Below are positions 1-6,742 of a stretch of 8,181 nt of DNA, in pieces (the stretch's first letter is position 1; each line of letters starts with the position of its first letter). Location: contig DAOVZP010000054.1 in assembly GCA_030635045.1 (NCBI GenBank), positions 1 through 8,181 on the forward strand, written 5' to 3'. Below the pieces are notes generated by a model, which was not told the DNA's origin, did not search any database, and saw only the letters and a list, made by a program, of their open reading frames with translations. A program made the position numbers and the translations under genes. The stretch comes from Bacteroidota bacterium. GTDB lineage: Bacteria > Bacteroidota > Bacteroidia > Bacteroidales > B18-G4.

Positions 1-567
1 ATATACATCATGGATCATATCCGGCCCCGCCACCCCGATCACATCTGCGATGGGGATCACCCTGAAACCCTGATCATAAAAGTAGCCTGAAATATCCACC
101 AGCATATTAACCGACCATGGATCACCATATGGGTTTCCAAAGCCCATGGAGAGTACTACTATCAGTTCCTTATCATTTTCTTCAGCAAGCTCCTTCATTT
201 CACTCACCATCTGCTTCGACTTATCGAAGTTGGAATTGATATTTTTTCTCTGAAACGTTTCTGAAAGCGCAAAAGGGAAGTATAACTGGTCGATAATATC
301 GTAGTTTACCGCTTTCTCACCACCTTTTAAATTGGCTGCCAGCGTCATAACTTTGGAAGATGTATCCTTGAGCTCAAGTCCTGCAAGCACCTCCGGTGTA
401 TCTTTCATTTGGGGTATCGCCTTTGCCGACACAAAGCTGCCCACCTCCACCGTTTCAAAACCTGCCTTAAACAGTTGATTTATGTAATCAGTTTTGATAA
501 CAGTAGGAATAAACAGCGGTATTCCCTGGAACCCATCGCGGGGGGTCTCAATGATCTTTAAACTCAT
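1..567 (-). CDS. Hydroxymethylglutaryl-CoA lyase, N-terminal part (runs off left edge)
   Basis: This is the first 189 codons of a gene that starts at ATG 567-565 and is still open at base 1, so the 3' part lies outside the window. The product is a DRE-TIM-barrel lyase of the HMG-CoA lyase family, which cleaves HMG-CoA to acetyl-CoA and acetoacetate, the last step of leucine breakdown. Residues 9-14 read PRDGFQ, the family's active-site Arg-Asp (R10, D11; the Asp is a metal ligand in the human enzyme). Residues 41-54 contain E41 followed by SFVSAKAIPQM, closely matching the human SFVSPKWVPQM segment. Residues 174-181 (ADVIGVAG) correspond to the human GDTIGVGT strand. The metal-binding HxH and the catalytic Cys loop would lie beyond the left edge, so activity cannot be judged. 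The gene is 74 bp downstream of the paralogue at 642-1658, on the same strand, and is probably co-transcribed. Family assignment is firm; exact substrate is inferred. Confidence 0.85.
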   Translation of the reverse strand, partial: MSLKIIETPRDGFQGIPLFIPTVIKTDYINQLFKAGFETVEVGSFVSAKAIPQMKDTPEVLAGLELKDTSSKVMTLAANLKGGEKAVNYDIIDQLYFPFALSETFQRKNINSNFDKSKQMVSEMKELAEENDKELIVVLSMGFGNPYGDPWSVNMLVDISGYFYDQGFRVIPIADVIGVAGPDMIHDVY

Positions 568-600
568 TAAAGGTGTTAGATGTTAGGTGAATTTAACAAT

Positions 601-642
601 TCATCACTCGGCACTCGGCACTCATCACTCGGCACTCATCAT
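601..642. repeat. 7-bp-period tandem repeat between the two lyase genes
   Basis: Six adjoining 7-bp units fill this stretch. Two unit types alternate: A = tcatcac and B = tcggcac, in the order A B B A B A', where the last unit is tcatcat. The array abuts the stop codon of the upstream minus-strand lyase gene at 642-644 and occupies most of the 74-bp spacer. It is non-coding by position. Its function is unknown. Confidence 0.85.
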
Positions 643-1658
643 TACTTCCTACCACTAAGCTCCTTCGGTATCCTCCCATTCTTGATGGACTCTGAGCGAA
701 GTGGCCGGCCAACAATGCGTTCAACCATCTGCCCGATCTCCAGGACCTTGTCGACATCAAGCCCTGTATCGATGCCCATCTCATCCATCATCACGACCAT
801 ATCTTCAGTAGATACAAGCCCAACAAGATTAGGATCTTTGTAGTAATAACTTCCGGTTCCCGAAACAGGTACGCCACTAACAAAATTGGCAGGCTGTCCG
901 CCGATGCCACCCATAGTAGATTCGTAATTTGTCATGCCGGCCTGTAATGCCGCCAGGACGTTGGCCAGTCCCCATCCCCTTGAGACATGAAAATGAACAA
1001 TATGCTTTTCCGGATCAGGGATTGCATCCAGAAGCATGGAAAAATACTTATAGACCCTGTCGGGAGATGCGGAACCATCATGGTCGGCATGCTCAATGTC
1101 GTCGGCGCCAATATCGAGAAAACGTTTTGTAAACTCGATGGCTTTGGATAATTCGGTAGGGCCTTCAACCGGACATCCCCAGATGGTGCTTACCGTTCCG
1201 TTTACAAGAATGCCTGCGTCATGACACTTGGGAATATATTCTTCACAAAACTTGAAATATTCTTCAATACTCAGCCCGGAATTTATTTTCTGGTGCGATT
1301 CAGACGTTGAGGCCATAACAAGGATCCTGTCGGGGCCATATCCATCCTTTTTGGCCTGAATGGCCCTGTCGATAGCACGCTCCCGTATGGTTATAGCGGT
1401 AACCGTAACATCATCCAGTTTATCTTTTACTTTTTTGCTCTTGTGAAGCATCTTCATAAGGTCATCGGCATCCTTGAACTGAGGCATCCCTTTCGGGTTT
1501 CCGAAATTCGTAGATTCTATATTTTTGAATCCGGCCAGGATCAGCTGCTCGAGCACCCAGAGTTTGGCCTCGGTCGGAATGAATTGTTCTTCATGCTGGA
1601 ATCCGTCTCTGACAGTAATGTCACCTATTCTTACTTTTTTGGGATAATTGAAACTCAT
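642..1658 (-). CDS. Divergent HMG-CoA lyase-family (DRE-TIM) protein with Gln in place of the catalytic Cys
   Basis: The 338-residue product is a full-length member of the HMG-CoA lyase / pyruvate carboxyltransferase family (human mature enzyme about 300 residues). Visible motifs are VRDGFQ (R17, D18), E48 in the IEST segment, WGCPVEGP at 160-167 (human LGCPYEGK), HFH at 222-224 (the metal-binding HxH), and STEDMVVMMDEMGIDTG at 283-299, which matches the human ATEDLVYMLEGLGIHTG. Two departures stand out. The GLGGCP loop that carries the essential Cys266 in the human enzyme is GIGGQP here (Q255). In addition, about 13 extra residues rich in Gly/Ser/Tyr precede N277, the probable equivalent of the metal-ligand Asn. 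The reading frame is intact and the rest is well conserved, so this looks like a specialised paralogue, not decay. The start is ATG 1658-1656 with no clear Shine-Dalgarno. It is transcribed divergently from the carboxylase operon and probably together with the lyase at 1-567. The substrate may be HMG-CoA or a related 3-hydroxyacyl-CoA; this cannot be settled from sequence. Confidence 0.8.
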   Translation of the reverse strand: MSFNYPKKVRIGDITVRDGFQHEEQFIPTEAKLWVLEQLILAGFKNIESTNFGNPKGMPQFKDADDLMKMLHKSKKVKDKLDDVTVTAITIRERAIDRAIQAKKDGYGPDRILVMASTSESHQKINSGLSIEEYFKFCEEYIPKCHDAGILVNGTVSTIWGCPVEGPTELSKAIEFTKRFLDIGADDIEHADHDGSASPDRVYKYFSMLLDAIPDPEKHIVHFHVSRGWGLANVLAALQAGMTNYESTMGGIGGQPANFVSGVPVSGTGSYYYKDPNLVGLVSTEDMVVMMDEMGIDTGLDVDKVLEIGQMVERIVGRPLRSESIKNGRIPKELSGRK

Positions 1659-1700
1659 GGACTATAATTTTGGATTATTAATGTTGAATTTTTAATTAAA

Positions 1701-1770
1701 TTGAACATGTAAAATGCTAAATGGAACATGCAAAATGGTACATGCAAAATGCAATTTGGTACATGCAAAA
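1701..1770. repeat. 7-bp-period tandem repeat (10 units) in the divergent spacer
   Basis: Ten consecutive 7-bp units run without a break in period. There are two main unit types: A = tggtaca (variants tggaaca, ttgaaca) and B = tgcaaaa (variants tgtaaaa, tgctaaa, tgcaatt). The order is A B B' A B A B B' A B. As a result the 12-mer g(a/t)acatg(c/t)aaaa recurs at 1703, 1724, 1738 and 1759, with spacings of 21, 14 and 21. The sequence differs from the array at 601-642, but period and two-type organisation are the same. Confidence 0.85.
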
Positions 1771-1880
1771 CCCTCTCGTATAAATCTCTTTGCTAAGATA
1801 GGAAATTTTGCCGTATTTCCAAGTGCGGGGCATATCTTTACAGGGGCTTTAAAAAGTGCTTGAAATACAGCTGATTTTAG

Positions 1881-1910
1881 TTTGATAAATATACTGGAAA
1901 CTTAATTTTT
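1881..1910 (+). promoter_or_regulatory. Candidate Bacteroidota-type promoter for the carboxylase operon
   Basis: TTTG at 1881-1884 is followed after 18 bp by TAATTTTT at 1903-1910, one base off the Bacteroides TAnnTTTG -7 consensus; the usual gap is slightly longer. Transcription would begin near 1917, giving a leader of about 85 nt before the ATG at 2002. An alternative -7 is TATAATTG at 1930-1937, also one mismatch, but with no TTTG at the right distance. In such AT-rich DNA chance matches are easy, so this is only a suggestion. Confidence 0.25.
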
Positions 1911-2001
1911 ATATCATAGAAATTTTAAGTATAATTGCATCTCATTGTAACGAAAAATACCAACTTGTTCATTTCATCTTCTTTAAAATAATAGCCTTCA
2001 G

Positions 2002-3609
2002 ATGTTCAAACTAGAGACCAAAATCGATGTAAACTCAAAGGAGTTTAAGGAAAACAAGAAAGCCTTTCTTGAATTACTAGGCAAATACAAAGGAATTCTT
2101 AAGGATGTGACCAAAGGCGGTTCTGAGAACGCCATCAGCAAGCACAAGGAAAGGGGCAAGCTGCTTGCCCGCGAAAGGATCAACAAATTGATCGATCCCA
2201 ATACTCCTTTCATGGAGTTGTCACAACTGGCTGCCTACGATCAGTATGATAATGGGTTCCCTTCAGCGGGGATCGTTACCGGGATCGGAGTTATTCAGGG
2301 CAGGGAAACGGTTATCATTGCCAATGATGCCACCGTTAAAGGCGGTACCTATATGCAGTGGACCATTCGCAAGCACCTGCGTGCCCAGGACATTGCCATG
2401 GAGAACAAACTTCCCACTGTGTACATGGTTGACTCAGGAGGGGCTTTTCTGCCGGAACAGGATACCGTGTTCCCGGATAAAAATCATTTCGGCCGTTTCT
2501 TCTACAACCAGGCAAGGCTGTCTGCCATGGGGGTTCCCCAGATCGCCATCGTGATGGGCTCATGCACTGCAGGCGGGGCATATGTTCCTGCCATGAGCGA
2601 CGAAGCCATCATCGTGAAAAACCAGGGGACTATTTTCCTTGGTGGTCCGCCACTTGTTAAAGCGGCAACCGGTGAGGTTGTGACTGCTGAAGAGCTTGGC
2701 GGAGGTGAGGTGCATACACGCATCTCAGGTGTAGCCGACCACCTGGCAGATAATGACACTCACGCAATACAGATCTGCCGCAACATTTTTGAATCACTGG
2801 ATGAGCATAAAAAACAAATGCTGGACGTCATCGCACCGGAAGATCCTGCCTATGACCCTGAAGAGCTTTATGGCATTGCACCGGTCGACTTTAAAAAAGC
2901 CGTTGACTCGCGTGAGGTGATCATGCGTATTGTTGATGGAAGCCGTTTCCATGAGTTCAAGGAAAACTATGCACCAACCCTGGTCACCGGCTTTGCCCGT
3001 ATCATGGGCTACCCTGTGGGCATCCTGGCAAACAACGGCGTTCTCATGCCGGAATCTGCCGTGAAAGGAACCCACTTTATTGAGCTTTGTACATCAAGGA
3101 AGATCCCGCTGGTATTCCTTCAGAATATCACAGGATTCATAGTAGGGAAAGATTTTGAGCATCGTGGTATCGCTAAAGATGGTGCCAAGATGGTGCATGC
3201 AGTGGCCAATGCCAATGTGCCCAAATTCACCATCCTTTTCGGTGGATCATTCGGTGCCGGTAACTACGGTATGGCAGGAAGGGCTTACGATCCTCGCCTG
3301 CTATTTATGTGGCCCAATGCGAAGATCTCAGTGATGGGTGGCCAGCAGGCCGCCAATGTGCTTATCTCGGTGAAGAAAGATCAATATGCGGCCAGAGGCC
3401 TGGAGATGCCCCAGGAAGAGATAGACAAGATGCTTAAAGGCATAGTAGATAAATATAATGTGGAAGGCTCTGCCTATTACAGCACATCAAGGCTTTGGGA
3501 TGATGGCATTCTCGATCCTGTCGACACCAGGAAAGTAGTGGGAATGGGTATTGCCATGTCGCTGAACAATCCTTTCCCGGACCAGAAATTCGGTGTTTTC
3601 AGAATGTAA
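2002..3609 (+). CDS. mccB: Methylcrotonyl-CoA carboxylase beta (carboxyltransferase) subunit
   Basis: The 535-residue product is the acyl-CoA-side carboxyltransferase that moves CO2 between carboxybiotin and 3-methylcrotonyl-CoA to form 3-methylglutaconyl-CoA. Its length is typical of MccB (about 535-565). It has the two crotonase-like halves of the family. Diagnostic segments, all very close to human MCCB, are VDSGGAFLP (143-151), [10 protein letters not shown] (162-171), [14 protein letters not shown] (185-198), [11 protein letters not shown] (215-225), [19 protein letters not shown] (414-432) and [13 protein letters not shown] (442-454). GSCTAGGAY and [11 protein letters not shown] include the backbone-amide (oxyanion) loops. 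These segments favour MccB over propionyl- or acetyl-CoA carboxylase beta. The ATG at 2002 has no strong Shine-Dalgarno, but the family N-terminus begins soon after it. It leads an operon whose next gene starts 13 bp downstream. The expected alpha partner with an ATP-grasp biotin carboxylase is absent from the window; the biotin domain comes instead from the protein at 4445-6646. Confidence 0.93.
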   Translation: MFKLETKIDVNSKEFKENKKAFLELLGKYKGILKDVTKGGSENAISKHKERGKLLARERINKLIDPNTPFMELSQLAAYDQYDNGFPSAGIVTGIGVIQGRETVIIANDATVKGGTYMQWTIRKHLRAQDIAMENKLPTVYMVDSGGAFLPEQDTVFPDKNHFGRFFYNQARLSAMGVPQIAIVMGSCTAGGAYVPAMSDEAIIVKNQGTIFLGGPPLVKAATGEVVTAEELGGGEVHTRISGVADHLADNDTHAIQICRNIFESLDEHKKQMLDVIAPEDPAYDPEELYGIAPVDFKKAVDSREVIMRIVDGSRFHEFKENYAPTLVTGFARIMGYPVGILANNGVLMPESAVKGTHFIELCTSRKIPLVFLQNITGFIVGKDFEHRGIAKDGAKMVHAVANANVPKFTILFGGSFGAGNYGMAGRAYDPRLLFMWPNAKISVMGGQQAANVLISVKKDQYAARGLEMPQEEIDKMLKGIVDKYNVEGSAYYSTSRLWDDGILDPVDTRKVVGMGIAMSLNNPFPDQKFGVFRM

Positions 3610-3622
3610 AGCCAACAGGGAT

Positions 3623-4411
3623 ATGAAATACAGTAATATTGAGTTTGAAATAATTGATAATGCCGGGATCATCTGGCTCAATCGTCCCGATGTTCATAAT
3701 GCCATGAATGCCGAGATGATCGGAGAGATCGTGGATGCATTTGAAAAGGTCAACGATATGGATGATGTCCGTTTCGTGATGCTGCGTGGCCGTGGGAAAT
3801 CATTCTGTGCCGGTGCCGACCTCAACTACATGAAAGGCATTGCCCAATTTGGCCTTGAAGAAAACTACCAGGATGGACTGAAGCTGGCCAAATGCTTCAA
3901 TGCCATCTATACATGTAAAAAGCCTGCTGTTGCCGTAGTGCACGGAGCTGCTATTGGTGGCGCCAATGGCCTGCTGGCGGCTTGCGATATGGTATACTGC
4001 CTCGATGATACCAAGTTTGCTTTTGCCGAAGTGAAGCTGGGCATTGCGCCAGCAACGATCTCACCTTATGTGTGCAAGCGCATTGGAGAGTATGGTGCCC
4101 GCGACCTCATGATCACCGGCAGGCGATTCCTGGGTAAAGAAGCGGAATCATTCGGGTTGGTCAACAAGTCTTTCGAGACAGAAGAAGCCCTGGAAGAGCA
4201 GCTGGCTTTCACCCGCAAGATGCTGATGAGCAGTGGCCCGGCAGCCATGGGCGCCACAAAGGAGCTTATCTACAACCTTTATAACAAATACAACTTTGAA
4301 GATTCCATTGATCAGACAGCAAGGCTGATTGCCGAATTGCGTGCCTCTGAAGAAGGGCAGGAGGGAATGGCCTCATTCCTCGAAAAGCGCAAAGCTAAAT
4401 GGAATGTATAA
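3623..4411 (+). CDS. liuC: Enoyl-CoA hydratase family, probable 3-methylglutaconyl-CoA hydratase
   Basis: The 262-residue crotonase-fold product is predicted to hydrate 3-methylglutaconyl-CoA to HMG-CoA, linking MccB to the lyases. Oxyanion-hole segments are FCAGADL (61-67) and GAAIGGANG (108-116). The E136 in KFAFAEVKLG aligns with catalytic Glu164 of rat crotonase. The residue aligned with Glu144 is Gly116, so the usual two-Glu pair is incomplete. As I recall, bacterial LiuC proteins share this change and the LGIAPATISPYV stretch (139-150), which is what makes methylglutaconyl-CoA hydratase the preferred call. I chose ATG 3623 over the in-frame ATG at 3593. The earlier start lies inside mccB and adds ten residues without family similarity, while the later one leaves a 13-bp gap after the mccB stop with AGGG just upstream. 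Translational coupling to mccB is likely. Substrate is inferred mainly from context. Confidence 0.85.
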   Translation: MKYSNIEFEIIDNAGIIWLNRPDVHNAMNAEMIGEIVDAFEKVNDMDDVRFVMLRGRGKSFCAGADLNYMKGIAQFGLEENYQDGLKLAKCFNAIYTCKKPAVAVVHGAAIGGANGLLAACDMVYCLDDTKFAFAEVKLGIAPATISPYVCKRIGEYGARDLMITGRRFLGKEAESFGLVNKSFETEEALEEQLAFTRKMLMSSGPAAMGATKELIYNLYNKYNFEDSIDQTARLIAELRASEEGQEGMASFLEKRKAKWNV

Positions 4412-4444
4412 AGAATCGACAAACTGAAAAACTAAGAACTAGAT

Positions 4445-6646
4445 ATGGTTAAAAAGAAACCAATACAATTCAGCCTTATCTACCGCGATATGTGGCAATC
4501 CTCAGGAAAATATGTTCCCAGGGTTGACCAGCTCACCAAGATCGCTCCTGTCATTATCGACATGGGTTGTTTTGCGCGTGTAGAGACCAATGGCGGGGCC
4601 TTTGAACAGGTGAACCTGCTATACGGGGAAAACCCGAACAAGGCCGTGCGTGAATGGACAAAACCATTTAACGAGGTGGGTATCCAAACCCATATGCTTG
4701 AGCGGGCCCTCAATGGGATCAGGATGTTTCCGGTGCCTGCTGATGTCAGGCAGCTGATGTTTAAAGTGAAAAATGCACAGGGAACCAATATCTCCCGTTC
4801 GTTCTGCGGACTGAATGATCACCGTAACCTGGAATTGTCAGTAAAATATGCAAAGGAAGCCGGCATGATCTCACAGGCCTCCCTCTGTATCACTCATTCA
4901 AAGATTCACACTGTGGACTATTTCATGGATGTAGTAGATAAGGTGGTGGAATATGGTTGTGATGAGATCTGCCTGAAAGATATGGCTGGCATTGGCCGAC
5001 CGGCGACACTGGGTAAGCTCACTGCTGCTATCAAGAAAAAATATCCCCATATCCTGGTACAATATCATGGCCATTCAGGCCCGGGCTTTTCGGTGGCTTC
5101 CATGCTGGAAGTGGCCAGGGCAGGGGCCGACATAGTGGATGTTGCAATGGAACCATTGTCGTGGGGCATGGTCCACCCGGATGTGATAACAATCAGGGAT
5201 ATGTTGCTGGATGATGGCTTCGATGTGCCGGATATCAACATGAATGCATACATGGAAGCACGTGCCATGACACAGTCGTTCATGGATGACTTTCTGGGTT
5301 ATTGGATCAATCCCAAGAACCGCTTTACGTCTTCACTGATGATACAATCAGGACTCCCGGGAGGAATGATGGGTAGCCTTATGGCCGACCTCAAAGGAGT
5401 GCAGGACAGCATCAATTTCTCGCTTAAATCAAGCGGCCAACCTGAGCTGACTGAAGATGAACTGCTCATCAAGCTTTTCGATGAAGTCGAGTATGTCTGG
5501 CCTAAGCTAGGCTACCCGCCACTGGTCACGCCATACAGCCAGTATGTGAAGAACATCGCATTGCTGAATCTCATGCAAATGGCAAAAGGAGAAGATCGTT
5601 ACTCCATGATGGACGATAATGCCTGGAATATGGTTCTGGGGAAAGCAGGTAAACTTCCCGGTCCCCTGGCTCCGGAGATCATTGAACTGGCCAAAAAGCA
5701 AGGCCGCGAATTCTATGATGGAGTACCACAGGATGCATATCCTGACGCCCTTGATAAATATCGCAAGGAGATGAAGGAAAATGGATGGGAAACCGGGGAA
5801 GATGATGAAGAGCTTCTTGAGTTTGCCATGCACGAAGACCAGTACCGTGATTATAAGTCAGGTGCGGCCAAGCAACGCTTTGAAGCCGACCTGGAAAAAA
5901 TGAAAGCACAAAAATCAACAACAAAAACTACCGTAGCCGTGGATACAAAAACAGCACCTAACAGGGATTCATATAATAAGGATGAGGTCGGACAAAACAC
6001 TGCCATGGTGGCCTACCTGCTTTATACCCTTAACACTGAGAAAAAGGTGAATGAGTATAAACCGAAGAGTATCGATGTCTGGAATTCTATCGGGTTCTGG
6101 CGGAGCGATCAAATGATCAATCTGACCATTGATGATAACAGCATTGAAGTTCCCGCAAAACAAGGGGCAGATGATATCTGGGAATTCTGCATAGGTAAGG
6201 ATACCCTGTCAGCCAGACTGGAGTATCTCGATAAAGGTGAAGTTGATTTCAAACTGGGTGATGATAGCTTCTTTGCCCAGATCTCACAGGGAGATGGTGA
6301 GTATGCCAAGGTAAGTATCAACGGTGGTGACTTCCAGATGTTCAGGAACGACCTGCTCGACACTGAGCTTTCGGCGGGTGGAGGCGACGACAGCCTGGAT
6401 GCAGGAAATCATATCGTTTCTCCTATCCCGGGCAAGGTATTTAAGATCAATGTGAAAGAAGGCAAGAAGATCAAGAAAGGCGATATCGTGGCGGTGATCG
6501 ATGCCATGAAGATGGAAAATAACATCACCTCCAAGAGAAATGCAGTAGTCAAGAAGATCCTTGTGAAATTGAATGAGATGGTGGAAGTGAATACTGCACT
6601 TGTTGAACTTGAAGAAGAAGAGAAGAAGGAGAAGAAGAAAAAGTAA
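4445..6646 (+). CDS. Biotin-carrying 2-oxoacid carboxyltransferase (OadA/5S-like) fused to an MCC-alpha-like BT and biotinyl region
   Basis: The 733-residue product is longer than oxaloacetate decarboxylase alpha (about 595). Residues 1 to about 300 form a DRE-TIM carboxyltransferase barrel and about 300-480 the helical PYC/OADA region. Key residues of the pyruvate carboxylase/5S active site are present: R14 D15 and Q18 in RDMWQ, R87 in MLERALN, K178 in CLKDMAG (the carbamylated lysine), H208 and H210 in HGH, and T362 in VTPYSQ. A linker at about 485-540 leads to residues 541-640 (VWNSIGFWR onward, beta-rich), which resemble the BT domain that joins alpha to beta in MCC and PCC. A Gly/Asp linker precedes the biotinyl domain (656-724) with AMKM; K689 is the biotin site. 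The tail is Glu/Lys-rich, as in MCC alpha. There is no ATP-grasp biotin carboxylase. Sitting two genes after mccB, it probably supplies MccB with carboxybiotin from oxaloacetate or delivers the carboxyl to pyruvate. Alternatives are an oxaloacetate decarboxylase alpha, or use of a biotin carboxylase encoded elsewhere. Confidence 0.85.
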   Translation: MVKKKPIQFSLIYRDMWQSSGKYVPRVDQLTKIAPVIIDMGCFARVETNGGAFEQVNLLYGENPNKAVREWTKPFNEVGIQTHMLERALNGIRMFPVPADVRQLMFKVKNAQGTNISRSFCGLNDHRNLELSVKYAKEAGMISQASLCITHSKIHTVDYFMDVVDKVVEYGCDEICLKDMAGIGRPATLGKLTAAIKKKYPHILVQYHGHSGPGFSVASMLEVARAGADIVDVAMEPLSWGMVHPDVITIRDMLLDDGFDVPDINMNAYMEARAMTQSFMDDFLGYWINPKNRFTSSLMIQSGLPGGMMGSLMADLKGVQDSINFSLKSSGQPELTEDELLIKLFDEVEYVWPKLGYPPLVTPYSQYVKNIALLNLMQMAKGEDRYSMMDDNAWNMVLGKAGKLPGPLAPEIIELAKKQGREFYDGVPQDAYPDALDKYRKEMKENGWETGEDDEELLEFAMHEDQYRDYKSGAAKQRFEADLEKMKAQKSTTKTTVAVDTKTAPNRDSYNKDEVGQNTAMVAYLLYTLNTEKKVNEYKPKSIDVWNSIGFWRSDQMINLTIDDNSIEVPAKQGADDIWEFCIGKDTLSARLEYLDKGEVDFKLGDDSFFAQISQGDGEYAKVSINGGDFQMFRNDLLDTELSAGGGDDSLDAGNHIVSPIPGKVFKINVKEGKKIKKGDIVAVIDAMKMENNITSKRNAVVKKILVKLNEMVEVNTALVELEEEEKKEKKKK

Positions 6647-6694
6647 TATCCGATATCCGATATCCGATATCTGAAATCTGAAATCTGATTTTTG
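6646..6694. repeat. 7-bp-period tandem repeat after the biotin protein gene
   Basis: Seven 7-bp units start on the last base of the stop codon. Three copies of atatccg are followed by atatctg, two copies of aaatctg and a decayed attttng-type unit (attttTg), giving a gradual drift of sequence within a fixed period. The spacer to the next gene is 96 bp and this array takes up the first half. It shares its period, but not its sequence, with the arrays at 601-642 and 1701-1770. Confidence 0.85.
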
Positions 6695-6742
6695 AATTGG
6701 TTTTATTTATATTGTTAGTTGTTGACTCAATACCCATTATCA

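Larger units (their letters stand above)
1659..2001. other. Divergent intergenic region between lyase and carboxylase operons
   Basis: This AT-rich, 343-bp spacer separates two divergently transcribed operons, so promoters for both must lie here or inside the gene ends. It holds a heptamer repeat array at 1701-1770 and a weak candidate promoter for the plus strand at 1881-1910. No open reading frame, tRNA or recognisable riboswitch was found. A TAATTTTG at 1665-1672 matches the Bacteroidota -7 consensus on the plus strand, but the nearest TTTG (1638-1641) is 23 bp away and inside the lyase gene, so I do not call it. Confidence 0.6.

Noticed and set aside
580..843. 87-residue plus-strand open frame over the lyase spacer
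   Set aside because: It starts in the heptamer array and then runs antisense to the lyase gene; the Ser-rich translation reflects the repeat.
1701..1770. CRISPR-like array
   Set aside because: The units are 7 bp and contiguous, without spacers of constant length or unique sequence.
3593..3622. Upstream in-frame ATG at 3593 as the start of the hydratase
   Set aside because: It lies inside mccB, adds ten residues with no family similarity, and the ATG at 3623 gives the standard N-terminus with a normal gap.
4445..6646. Simple assignment as the oxaloacetate decarboxylase sodium-pump alpha subunit
   Set aside because: No membrane beta or gamma subunit is nearby, the protein is about 140 residues longer with a BT-like region, and it sits among leucine-pathway genes. 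It is not excluded as an ancestral origin.
6691..6723. Promoter for the acyl-CoA dehydrogenase (TTTG at 6691, TAGTTGTT at 6716)
   Set aside because: The -7 match has two mismatches and the leader would be under 20 nt; not better than chance in this AT-rich spacer.
6719..6742. TTG at 6719 as the start of the acyl-CoA dehydrogenase
   Set aside because: The ATG at 6743 begins exactly at the conserved family N-terminus; the extra eight residues are unrelated.
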